Below, piece after piece: positions 1 to 10,941 of a DNA stretch of 64,000 nt. Where the stretch lies: contig NC_021681.1 of the NCBI RefSeq assembly GCF_000247815.1, forward strand, positions 23,134,789-23,198,788. Reading direction: 5' to 3'. Under the pieces are notes generated by a model. It saw nothing but the letters and a program-made list of their open reading frames with translations, was not told the DNA's origin and ran no database searches. Position numbers and translations under genes: made by a program. Source of the DNA: Ficedula albicollis. Its lineage: Eukaryota; Chordata; Aves; Passeriformes; Muscicapidae. Position 1 is the stretch's first letter; the number at the start of each line of letters is the position of its first letter.

Positions 1-2038
1 CTGTAAAGGCAGAAAGAATGGAACAACAATAAACTTTATTCCTCCAAAACCACTGGTTAACCTGAGTGAGGAGCTGTTTTACTCCTATTTGCAAAAATTA
101 CTCCTTTGAGCAATGCAGAGGCATCAACAAAACCCCAGTTCACGCCCTGGAGGACCTCACAGCAGCACACACAGTTTTGTTTGGGAGGTCACTTTTCCCT
201 CACATAGCAACCAACCACTAAGTTACTCATACTGCAACACCTGGTGGCCAGAAGTTGGCTGAAATTGGCCTCCTTGCAGGTTCAGCACAGCCAAATTCTG
301 TCACTGTCACCTCTGCAAAAGTTCAGGTGAATTTAGTGACACCACCACATTCACTCTGTTCTGTGACTGGAATGTTTCCAGTTCGTTGTGTTTTTCCATT
401 TTTGCCTGAAGATTTCAAGCAATATGGCTTCAAAACAGCTAATAATATATTACCCTGCAATTCCTGGTCAGATAAAATATAGCACAAAAATCAAATACCT
501 TAAGCTCTGTTGGAGTTTTAAAGACTATCCAAATGCTAGAATTTAAAGCATATTGTAAGAATTGAATTGTGCAGAAGGACCACTAATTTGACTAACTTAT
601 TAAAATACAGCTAGTCTAAAGAAAAAATTACTCTTGCATGCTAAGGATTATGATGAGTAGGACTCCTACTCCCAAAAACTTGGGGTTTGGACAACTTTTA
701 TGCACTGAAAGCAGTAAGTAGTCATCAAAGCACAGACCTGTGCACTAGCTCATGGGAATACTGCCAGTCAGTCCCCAAAAAAGGTAAGAGAGGTGCAGTA
801 GCAGAGATCTGTGAATCATATATGATATTCCTGGGTTGAGCTCTCCAAAGGCCAAAATGAAAATATGGAAGACCATGATGAAATATTTCAATCAAAATAA
901 AAGAACCATCTACAGCTTATTTACACTGTCAAGGTGGATCTCAACTGATGGGTTGCCATAGAAAATAATTCCATCATCTTATAGAGAAAAAAGGAGTGCA
1001 GCCAAATAAATTATAAAGTTAGGATAAATCATATGACCACAGGCAAGAAATACAGTGCTTTATACAAACCTTAAAAAAGGAGCTGAACAATGGTAAAATG
1101 AAATCTTGGAAGAAAGGAATTTGTGAGATACTATGCAATGGAAAAAGCCAGAGAATACAGTTTCTTGTGAAAAAATTATAATACAGTTAATGAAAAGCTG
1201 CCCTGAGATTAAAAAAAATATAATCTCTGATGCATTTACTGCAGCACTGAGACGCAGGGGAGGTGCAATCCAGGCACACAGCAGAGCACACCAGCCCATG
1301 TGGCAGCACATCCCTGTTACCTGTGTCAGGGGAGAGCTCAGGAAGAAGGAACAGCCCTGGCTGCAGTACAGCACACCCTGGGTACCCAACACCTGACCTT
1401 CTGCAGCCCCTGATGATGCACAAAATGGAGTGACTGCAGGTCAGCACATCATCTGGGCTTGTTTACAGCCACTCTGCTTGCCAGGGCACCTTTAGGAAGT
1501 CTGACCATAATTCATTATGTGTTCTAACAGAAGTTTTTGCATAAGAATGAATTTTACCCTATCATGCACTAACTAGGCTTAAATTTCCCTGAGGAAAAAG
1601 ACAAATGGGTTTACATAGCATGTGGTTTTAAATCCTTTTTTATTCAGTTAATCTCTAGCTGTGGAATTGTGATTGAAATGTGAAAATGTATGTGTATTTT
1701 CTGATAAGGACCATTTGCTTTAGAGACAGATGAAATATTACCAAGCCTATACACTTTCTTCAAGTTTTTAAACTGATGACGGAAATCCCATAATCAGAAC
1801 ACGGCACAGCCAATCCAGGTTAAGTGATAACATTTTTTTCAACAAAATAAAACAAAACCCCAGCCCTTTGAAGTGTTCTTACAGTTACATCTTCATAATC
1901 CAGGCGTGAGAAGACCTGCACTCTCAACAACTCTGAGCACACGCTCTTCAGCTGGCTCCACATAAAAGCCAGCGTTCCCTCCCCCATCCTAAGTCTGCTG
2001 ATTCTCTAATAGCAGTGAGACATGGCACAAAGCATTAC
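1..2038. other. Non-coding, probably intron downstream of the EGF exon
   Basis: This is AT-rich sequence with short A-runs and no open frame that resembles a known protein. Small open stretches near 1060-1450 have many cysteines in one minus frame but lack the EGF spacing and clear splice sites. If the EGF gene continues past its donor, this is its next intron. Confidence 0.6.
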
Positions 2039-2161
2039 CTGCACAGGATTTGCCATCCTCCCCCAGCTTCTGGCCAGCTGGACACTTGCAGTGGTAGCTG
2101 CCGATGGTGTTGCAGCAGCGGTGGTGGCAGCCCCCGTTCTCCGTGGTGCACTCGTTGACAT
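2039..2161 (-). CDS. Internal exon encoding one calcium-binding EGF-like domain (partial gene)
   Basis: The exon reads on the minus strand from 2161 to 2039 and encodes 41 residues, starting [12 protein letters not shown] and ending LGEDGKSCA. The acceptor is a pyrimidine-rich tract ending cctctggcag; the donor is CAG followed by gtaatg. Both boundaries are phase 1, the usual arrangement for shuffled cbEGF exons. The six EGF cysteines are residues 5, 12, 16, 25, 27 and 40. The N-terminal D-V-N-E is the calcium-binding signature, and N18 with Y23 fits the Asx-hydroxylation consensus. An extra cysteine at 17 replaces the usual aliphatic residue, giving an odd count of seven. Third codon positions are G/C-rich against AT-rich flanks. 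In the family such modules are secreted or extracellular and bind calcium between tandem domains. The parent could be a MEGF6/EGFEM1-, SCUBE- or matrilin-like multi-EGF protein; I cannot assign it. No neighbouring EGF exon was recognised in the window, which implies long introns. Confidence 0.88.
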
Positions 2162-2379
2162 CTGCCAGAGGAAGCACAAGCAGCCAGTGAAGAGTGGGCA
2201 CTGACCACAGCACCTGAACATCTGAGGGCAGCCGTGTCTCACTGGTGTGAAAAAATGCGGAAGTCTCTGAGATAAAAAACTCAGGACCCTGAAGCAACCC
2301 CAGGAGCAGCGACTCCCAGGTCTGCTGCTGAGCCTCTCCACCCAGCCAGGCTGTGCCAGGGGAGCTTTAGATTGGATAT

Positions 2380-2625
2380 CACAAAACATTTCTTCATTGA
2401 AAGGATTCTGGTGGAGTCACCAGCCCTAGAGGGATTTAAAAGACAGATATGATAGATATCTGGGAAACACCTCTAAGACCCTCAAGCCCAGCCATTAGTG
2501 GATGTGACGCTTGGGGACACGGCTTAGTGGTGGCCTTGGCAGTGCTGGGTTAATGGCTGGACTCAATGGTCTTAAAGGTCTTTTCAACCTTTTTCAAAGA
2601 TTCTGTGACTGTAAGAGTTGCAAGG
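2380..2625 (+). mobile_element. CR1: CR1 LINE 3'-end fragment
   Basis: On the plus strand the stretch reads like the terminal part of an avian CR1. It has 'ggtggagtcaccagccctagagg', a degenerate middle, then 'ggctggactcaatggtctta', 'aaggtcttttcaacc' and the terminal 'gattctgtgactg' type repeat. CR1 elements are usually 5'-truncated non-LTR retrotransposons ending in short octamer repeats rather than poly-A, and this copy fits. It is diverged, has no coding capacity, and lies in the presumed intron upstream of the EGF exon in antisense orientation to that gene. Confidence 0.85.
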
Positions 2626-3449
2626 GTGGGATTTTCCTCCTCCCCTTCTGCACAAGGTGAGTGCAGAGCCCACCTGGCTCTGGCTGCAGGCTTTACTCAG
2701 CTTGCCAATTTCCACCTCTGGAACAACCTCTATACAGTCATTTCCAGCAGCCTCACTTGGGTGTTAGGTTGCTTCTAGAAGCAGTAACAGAGATGAGAAA
2801 CCTCTGAAAGATGGTAGGATTTTAAATCAATTATGTTCCTGCTTTCTGTCAGGTGCTGTTATCTACACACCTGACTCATTCACCTTGCGAGCTGGTGTTT
2901 TCCTGCATGCAAAATAGAACTTCACACATTACAAATGAAGAACATTAAAGAACTAAATGAAAAAAATAAATAAGTAAATAGACAGCCAGTGGCAGAGAAA
3001 AAAATCAATAGCAAAGACACTCACGTACATATCTACTTAAATACCCTACATAAGAAATTCCAAAGAAATGTGATAGAAACCATCAGGCCAGCAGTGCTGC
3101 TCTGCTGAGCAGGAGCAGAGACAACAGACAGTATGAGGGTGATTTACAAAATAGAAAATTCGTTCAAAGGGGATGGCAAATGTAACAAGCCCAGCAGGTA
3201 TTTGCTGCACTGATTCCTTGCACACTGAACTTGGGGAATTCCTTCTCACTCACTTTGAAGTGTTCATGTCCCACACACACCCAGTCCAGCAGTGCAAGGA
3301 CAAGCAGGGATGGACCTGTGTGAGAATAATGGGCTCAGGGGGGGCTTGGCTTCAATTTTTGGGCAAATATCTTGATCTGCCTTGGTGGCAGAGCCAGGGC
3401 TGAGGGTGCAGGTGACAGATCTGACAGGCCTTTGGCACTGGGAGGGAGC
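2626..3449. other. Non-coding stretch
   Basis: I see no recognisable exon, repeat family or RNA gene here. No AATAAA or ATTAAA signal on the minus strand was spotted, which matters for the candidate terminal exon just above it. Confidence 0.5.
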
Positions 3450-3526
3450 TCACGTTGCTTTCAGGTGAGACAGCAGGAAAGTCAGGAGGAGAAGGATTAA
3501 GCAGCAGAAGACAAGCATCATCATGA
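3450..3526 (-). CDS. Candidate terminal exon or micro-ORF: hydrophobic transmembrane tail
   Basis: On the minus strand a good acceptor (cctgtggtttttgcag) is followed by an open frame. It begins with three ATG codons, at 3524 and the two codons that follow, and ends in TGA at 3450-3452. The 24-residue peptide starts MMMLVFCCLILLLLTFLLSH and ends with LKAT. It is a near-perfect single membrane-spanning helix with a short basic C-terminus, the shape of a tail-anchored or type I protein end. In the acceptor-defined reading the frame enters with one base missing, so an upstream exon would have to supply it. A stop codon lies 27 bases before the acceptor in this frame. It lies upstream of the EGF exon on the same strand but carries a stop, so it cannot precede that exon in the same mature transcript. 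It could end another gene, be an alternative 3' end, or be chance. No family match is recognised. Confidence 0.25.
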
Positions 3527-4034
3527 CTGCAAAAACCACAGGCAGTTACTTCACATTAGTGGCACTCCTCGTTCCCAAGGGGGAAATGAGGCTTTAAAAA
3601 AACCCATTTAATTAGTTTTTAAGGAAAAATAGTAATAGAAAGAATTTTGCATTCATGCAAGAGAGGTGAGAGCCTTTCAACTGCAACCTTTCTGCGTTAA
3701 AGACCAAGATTTACCAAGGTTTGTTAGCTCTTTGATGAGCTCAAGCTTCACTTGACTGGTTCATTTCTGATCCTGGCTAAAAGCCACAGGTTAAAAGAAA
3801 TTTTTGAGGAGGTTTCAGCCTATTAAAAAGCTATAAGAAAAGTGTGTCCTGAAACACCAACGTTTGCTGAAGTGTAGCTGAAGAGGCACAAACCCACTAA
3901 AACCATCTCAGCTTTAGATTCAACGCAATGACCGACAAAATGATAATTTCTTTGTCCTCAGTGATACTGGAAAACACTGGCAGGCTATAAAGAAATAAAA
4001 TAAAATTCAGTTCTCCCAGAGCTGCACAACAAAC
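3527..4034. other. Non-coding stretch
   Basis: Nothing recognised. The sequence is AT-rich and leads into the CpG-dense patch. Confidence 0.5.
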
Positions 4035-4335
4035 CAAATCCTAACCCGCGTGAAGCCAACGCGGCTCCTCTCGATTTCACGCGACCGCGATTGGAACAGA
4101 AACTTCTCCCCGAGAAAAACACTCCCCCCCCCTTCCCTCCCCTCCAAAACCAAACGGCACCAAAATAAGAACGTGCGTCTGCTGCTTCTGCTCGGCAAGA
4201 GACAGGCAGAACATATGACAGGAGGCAGGTTTTGGCCCCGTTCCTCCCAGCACTGGGGCGAGGCACGCGAGCGCTCCTTCCGAGGGATTCACCCCCCCAG
4301 CTCACAGGCACCTCGTGCTGATAAACACGGGTGGT
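4035..4335. promoter_or_regulatory. CpG-dense patch, possible CpG-island promoter
   Basis: By eye there are roughly 20-odd CpG dinucleotides in about 300 bp, with clusters around 4045-4092 and 4255-4285. Flanks are AT-rich and nearly CpG-free. G+C appears to be a little over half. An inverted CCAAT box (attgg) sits at about 4090. Unmethylated CpG islands mark many vertebrate promoters. Its position, 1.9 kb upstream of the EGF exon on that gene's strand, would allow an alternative or internal promoter or a divergent transcript. No first exon was identified. The calculation is manual and approximate. Confidence 0.45.
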
Positions 4336-7300
4336 AACCCAGCTCCACAGTCTTCCACTTCTATTTATACTAGCAGGATTGAAAACTAATAAAGTGTCCT
4401 TGCTCTTTTTATTATTTTTTTTTAAACAAAATTAAGGGAAGGACCGCTTTGTTCTTTAGCGCCCGCAATGCTGCGTGGCCTCCTTGCTTAAAATATTGAC
4501 TGGGTGAGGTGGTCTAGGATATGCAGCCTGATTTATTAACACCTGTGTCTGTATTTTGAACCAAAATATTGGAACAAAACCTTTCTAGCTGAGGAGCTCA
4601 TCATTATCCCCTTGATTTCACCAGGGTGTAATCCATTCGGAAGTGTACAGTGCTGCTGCATGCTAATACAGAGGAAGTTTCTCCTTTGATTGCAGAGTGT
4701 TCCTGTTAGCAATTAAAAAATCTCTTCCTTCCTTGTTCAGCATAAAATTCTGTGGTCCAGCTATTGGTACTGTATGACTGAAAGCCTCATTTCCTCCTTC
4801 TTCTAACCCCTGCCTTCTTAATGCTCTTCAAGATTTCCTTGTCTCTGCCTTAATATTTGTTTTCATCTTTTGATGAAATATTTTCATGCATTTCTTTGCT
4901 GCTTTTTACACCAGAAACCCACCACTTATTCTGTTATACTTGCAAAACCTGACTTTCCAACTCCATGTGTATTTAAAACAAACACCTTATTTAAAGCTAA
5001 CCATCATTTAATAAACTGTGGTTTAATTCCTGAGTTAAGACACCAAAAAAAGATTTTTTGATACAGCTTTATTGGAGAGCAATCATATTTGAAGGAATAC
5101 AGTGAGTAGGAATAAGTCTCACCAGTTTTAGCCTTAATGCCATGAAAATTTGCTCTCTAAGCATCTGCATCCTTTGCTGTCCTGTCTCCTGTTCAAGACC
5201 TTCCCCACTGCCTGCTCCCTGCCAAGCTCTTTGCTGCAACTCCATAATAAAGGTCAGATGTTGCCTCAGTCCAAAGAAGCACAAAAATAAATGATCTGAA
5301 TGTGAAGTAATAAAGAATGTGTTTTACATTTGTAAAAGGCCGGGTCATAGAGCTTTTACAAGCCACAATCAGCTGTTCCACATTCCTAAAACAGAGTAGT
5401 CAGGATTTTAAAATCTGATTACGGCTTTGCCACTGAAAGAAAAAAAAAAAAAAGAAAAAAAAAGGAAAGTTAAAATAAACTCAACAAAAACAATTCTGTC
5501 AAATGATAAATTTCTGTCTGTTTTCCATATTCAATGTCACTCAAGGTTGCAAATATATTTTGCCTTTTGAATAGTGAGAAAAATGACAGAAAATTTCTGA
5601 CACGTAACAAGTCTGCCACGTTAGGTCTGACAAAAGTTCAATGTTATCAAGCCTATCAATCCATCTGTAATGACATGCTGTAGGCAATTCAGAAAAAAAT
5701 AAAAATGTGATGTTTGCTACTGCAATGTTTCACGTTTATTTATAGAGCCAATGTTGCAACACAAAAACATTATCCATGGTACACACTGGATGTGAGCCTT
5801 CAATCTTGCCATGGGAAAAATAATTGAAAACACCTTGAATCTAGATTAACTTGATATTAACTTTACATATGATCTGTCTAGCATACATGTGAGGGGAAAA
5901 AGTATTCCACAATATATTTTAAATTCAGTAGTATGTTAAAATGTGGATTGTTGACACGGCCCATGTCCCACACTCCCTGCACTCGTGGTATTACAGAACA
6001 GAACTACCTGAAAAAGTGTCTTTTCTCCAAAAATATTACAAAGCACTTGATATGGAAGGGAACATACCTTTTTTCATGAAGGAGACCACCTTTGCCCAAT
6101 TAACCCTGCCTAGGAGCTAAAATGGAGAGGGACAATTCCAATCCTTTTGACTTCTCTCTTCTTGTTAACGCTATTCCATCTGAAAATGTCCCACATCCTC
6201 AGCTCCAGGGAAAACAACCCCTCACCAAGTTTTTCTGAAAATGTAGGTGATTTCAGATTTCCTACAAATAAGTGAAGGCTTTATGTAAAAACAGACACTG
6301 GACTGAGTGGTTTTCATTGGTAATTCCAGTTTGAAATCTAACAGCAGCGACCTGCTCTATCACTAGCTCTCAAAAGTAGGAAGCAGATGAAGAAAAATCA
6401 GTGTGAAAAGCAGAAATACGTCTTGGCATTGGGGCAGAAGTCTCCTCTCCACTGAGCTGTTGGTGAGGGCTGCAGCTCTGCAGGGTCTCCACCTGGAGCT
6501 CAATTCAGCATCTCTAAAAGCCCCTGAGGGATTAAACTGCCCTGAGCACAGAGCTGGGGAAGGAGAAATCACCTGCACGGAGCAGGGGCTCAGCTCTGCA
6601 GCAGGAAAACCATGGAGTGAAACATCACCTAATTTTGGCAACAGTTTGTGTGTTTAGACCAGTGGAACACAGCAGTTAACTCACTGCCTACAGGCTAAGG
6701 TATTTTTATTTTTATTCATTAACATAAAGACTAATTTTTAAGATAACAAAAGGAATCTCATAACTGCCACCCGGGATTTAAAACCCATTTTCTGTATTTA
6801 TCAGCTGTATATGAGCAGCAACTTTCCTTATTTAAGGCAGCCCCATGCAAGTTGCCATTTGGGTGCCCAGCTCTGGGGCTGACCCGTGCCCTGACCCGTG
6901 AGCCGCTGACTCCAGCGCGTGTCAGAGCTTCCCCGGACTTGTAATAAATCGCTGGAGTGGAATAAAATCTGTAAAATCATTCCCATTGTTATTGCAATCC
7001 TGCCTGAACAAAGCCCACCAGCACGGAGTGAGGAGGTGATTTTGATTAGTTTAAAAGCGTTAGGGTAACACACCCTGCTTCAATCAGGGCTCACAGCCAC
7101 CACAAAATATTTATTTAGAGGGAAGACAATATTTCATTAATAACACTTGGGACCTTCTCCTGAAGACTGTGATGAAGATGGGCTGATTTCAGGAACATAA
7201 ATGTTAAATATCTTTAGGAAAGCAGTTTGATTCCTGTCTCAACAGGCACTGGCAGCTTATATTGACTTTCACAGCAATTTAGAGATGTAAATTCCTAACC

Positions 7301-8200
7301 CGGAAAACACAAATGCTGTTGGGCAAAATAAACCAAACCAAACTCTCGTAATGGTTCAGATCAAAGTCTAAATATAGTTTATCATAAACACCTGAAGTGC
7401 TCCTATATGTGGACTTTAATATATCTGAGTGCCTGGCATGAAAAAGTGTAGAACTGCAACAACCTTACAATTTAATAAGGAGGTATTATAGGCAAGTGTC
7501 TGCAAATCACAATGCCCATTTGTCAATTTCTCATAAATTCATCTAAATAATTCGAATGAACTTTTTTTAAAATTCTGAAGATTCAAAAATTAAGTACCTC
7601 CTTAAATTTTACACTGGTTTTTTTTTTCCTCTTTAATTACATCTTGGATTGTCTGCAACCAAAACCATGAGGCTAAAAAATCCTGAAACCCAAGAAAGTT
7701 GATTTGAACTTTAAAGGCCACTCACTGCTACAATGCAACACAGCTCACACGAGCACACATGAACATATATCAACATTACACATAAATATATTGTAATGAA
7801 CAAATACACTGGACAGGCTGCCAGGCACAACACTCACACCCCAAAGACTGCATTTGTCTTCTTCTTGGTTTCCTGCAAAAAGCTTTGCAGCAGTTGTCTT
7901 TGAGCAGTAATTGTCTCTAAAACATAAATTACATACATCACTTCCAGCACTAACCATAAATTATCCGCCTGAATAGCAAACAAAGCTGCTCGTTCTGATA
8001 GTCAGCGCAGCCCTGCCCGGGTATTGATTAAGCACTCTCTGTGCTTTATTAGGTTTTCTTCCCCCACAAAGTCAATACCAGGATGAATATTTCTTCTCGG
8101 GCTGTTATGAAGTATGGTAAATCTGAGTCATTATTAACAAGCGCCTGATTAGTGCAGCAAACTCATCGGAGAGTTTGGCACGGGCTCCTGGGGTGTCACC
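4336..8200. other. Non-coding, intron-like or intergenic DNA
   Basis: No recognisable exon or transposon. There is an interrupted A-rich tract at about 5440-5464 and short T-runs near 7560-7630. The open frames present are short and do not resemble proteins. Confidence 0.55.
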
Positions 8201-8358
8201 TCCCAGCTAACACCCATCACTGCCACTGTCTGGGCTGGCAGCTGTGGTCCTGCTGCTTCCACAAGTTCTCACCTCCTTTTCCCAGCTAACCCCCATCACT
8301 GCCACTGTCTGGGCTGGCAGCTGTGGTCCTGCTGCTTCCACAAGTTCTCACCTCCTTT
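8201..8358. repeat. Two-copy tandem duplication, period 79 bp
   Basis: The block beginning tcccagctaacaccc at 8201 recurs at 8280 with nearly complete identity; the clearest difference is cacccatc versus ccccatc near the start of the unit. The second copy runs straight into the T/C homopolymer block. Confidence 0.95.
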
Positions 8359-8363
8359 TTCCC

Positions 8364-8641
<278 letters not shown>

Positions 8642-10800
8642 AATTAAAGAAATTACTGCTGCACTCATTCCTCTTTATCCCCGTGTCACATTCTCATATG
8701 TGGAAAGCATTTGTCATGTAACGAGTGGCCCCTGTTCCCCAGGGATGTGGGGCTCTGCCATGGTTTGCTTTCTTTTCTTACTGTGGCACTAAAAAAATCT
8801 CATTTAATTCAACTTAGATGCAAAACCAAAAGCAAACAAAGCTCCTTGTTAAACATACTTAGACAGCATTCATTTCTCCTTATTAAAATCATCATCTGAA
8901 GAAAATAAAACAAACACATTCATCAATCATTTGCACTTGCTCGCATTAGGAAGAACTCCTTTGAAGTCAGAATAAAATCCTTTAGGGGAAAAATGCAGGC
9001 TCGAAGTATAAATAGGTGAAACCACAAGCTCTTAAAGCCCTAGATGTTGGCACAAAAGCCCAAGATGCTGGCACGTGCTGCTGTGTTAGACAGGACCTGC
9101 AGCTCACCCTGCGCCACTACAGAGAACACTCTGCACCTGCTGCAGGTACAGAGATGGCCCCTTCCATCCCACACTGTCCTACGCCACAGGCCACACTCAG
9201 TGCTGAAACTGGCACTTAAAAGTCTTTTTAAAATCTCTGTCCCGGGTCACGGCAGTCTTCCATAACCACATAAATGCCTGCTCACTTTTAATAATTTTTC
9301 TTCTGTTTTATTCCTAATGTCCTGCACATTGATGACATTTTGCAACAACTTCCAAAACCAAACCGTTACATGAAAATACATCAGCTTTGATTTCTTTTGA
9401 TTTCTCTTTACAATTCAAGCAGGAATTATTTCCTAGAAGTGAAATGCAGGACCTAGATGATGCCTGAAGCTTTTCCTCTGTTCACTAACTAGAATTAAAC
9501 CGAGAGGTGGAGTTGGGAGAAGGTCTATCACAGCACAATGAAACCCTGTAATGGTGCTCATTTTTAAACTATGTTTTCCCAGGCAAGGTATGAATAATGC
9601 AACCAAACAGCCCAGAACATCTGAATAAAGCAGCACCAGCCTGGCGGATGCTAATTGGCAGCAATTGGCGCTGATTGTGGAGTGCGGCTGGAGCTGTGAT
9701 TACAAACAGAGCTGATGCAGCCAGCCCAAACCTCAAGTACTGCTGCTGCAATTAAAGATATTTTATCCAATTAGACAAGTGTTTGCCTTTCCCTGCTATG
9801 ATGGTTATGAGCAAAACATAAAAGAAAGCCTGGCTGGCTGTACGGCACCTTCCCCACATCAGAGCTCTGCCGAGATGAGCTTCTTTCTGCTTTGGCTTTT
9901 TGTGCCACAAAATGGAACCCTTTTAGAAAGAATCCAGGGCTCTGCAGCGACATCCTTAAAAGCCCTTGCTTTTGTCTACAAGTGCTTTTGCCCTAGAAAT
10001 GCAGTCTCTTTGCAGTGTACCTGACTTCCAGCACCGACAAGTGCTGGTTATGCACACACACAAACACAGAAAGGCTTTGAACTTTCCAAGTCTGATTCCA
10101 CAATGTAAGCCCTTAGTACTTTTGCAGGCAGGTAAACACTCTTCAAACATAATTTCCAAGGCAGTGACTATCAGTGAGGCTTCAGGACTCTTAGCAACTG
10201 GATTGATGTTTTGAGTGCTAAACCACAAGCACAAGCCCCACAGTTGACTCCAGCCAAGCCAAGTCCTGGTGCCCAAAGGAGAGTTCACAAAATGCACCTT
10301 GAACTCCAGACACCCTTGCACCCTGCTGCCTTCTGCTTTCCTGGGGCAGGAAGTCAGTAAAGCACTTGGTCATGAACTAAGAGTGCCTCTTTGCTAATAT
10401 TTTCTATTATCCCCAACTCTCCTTTCTTGATCCCATGAAAATTTACATGAACTTCTGCCCTTTCTCCAGCTTCCTGTAAACATCTGTAAATCAGGTCAGC
10501 AGAACTGAATTGAAAAGGATATAGAAAAAAACCTAATGTGCTGGGTCATTTCTGAAAGCTTAATATTTACAGTAATTTTTACAGCTGTCCATGAGCACAA
10601 AAAAGACCCAAATAAAGCAAGGCTATGTAAATGTATGGAGGTATTCAGGCCAAGACAGCTGGAGAGTGACAGCCAGTGTCACATAAAAGTGTGAATAACC
10701 TGAAGATAGCCATGGGTTAGCCAGTGCCAACATCCTCAGGACCAAACACAAGCTCAGAGACCACAGCACTGGCATCTAGAAAGGAACAGCAAGGAAGCAA
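8642..10800. other. Non-coding stretch
   Basis: No recognisable exon, repeat family or RNA gene. Open frames around 9800-10320 on both strands are short and compositionally random. Confidence 0.5.
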
Positions 10801-10941
10801 AGGCAGCACTTTGTGTACTCTGCTCAACCTGCACTTTTAGGGGATTTGTGATGTCAGGTCTGATGAAGAGCAGGCAGCACTTTGTGTACTCTGCTCAACC
10901 TGCACTTTTAGGGGATTTATGATGTCAGGTCTGATGAAGAA
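10801..10941. repeat. Two-copy tandem duplication, period 71 bp
   Basis: The unit starting aggcagcactttgtg at 10801 recurs at 10872. By eye the copies differ by a g/a change (ggatttgtg versus ggatttatg) and at the very end of the unit. Confidence 0.95.

Noticed and set aside
1187..1447. Cysteine-rich minus-strand frame near the EGF exon, considered as a second EGF module
   Set aside because: Cysteine spacing does not fit EGF, no D-x-N-E-C start, and no phase-1 splice sites.
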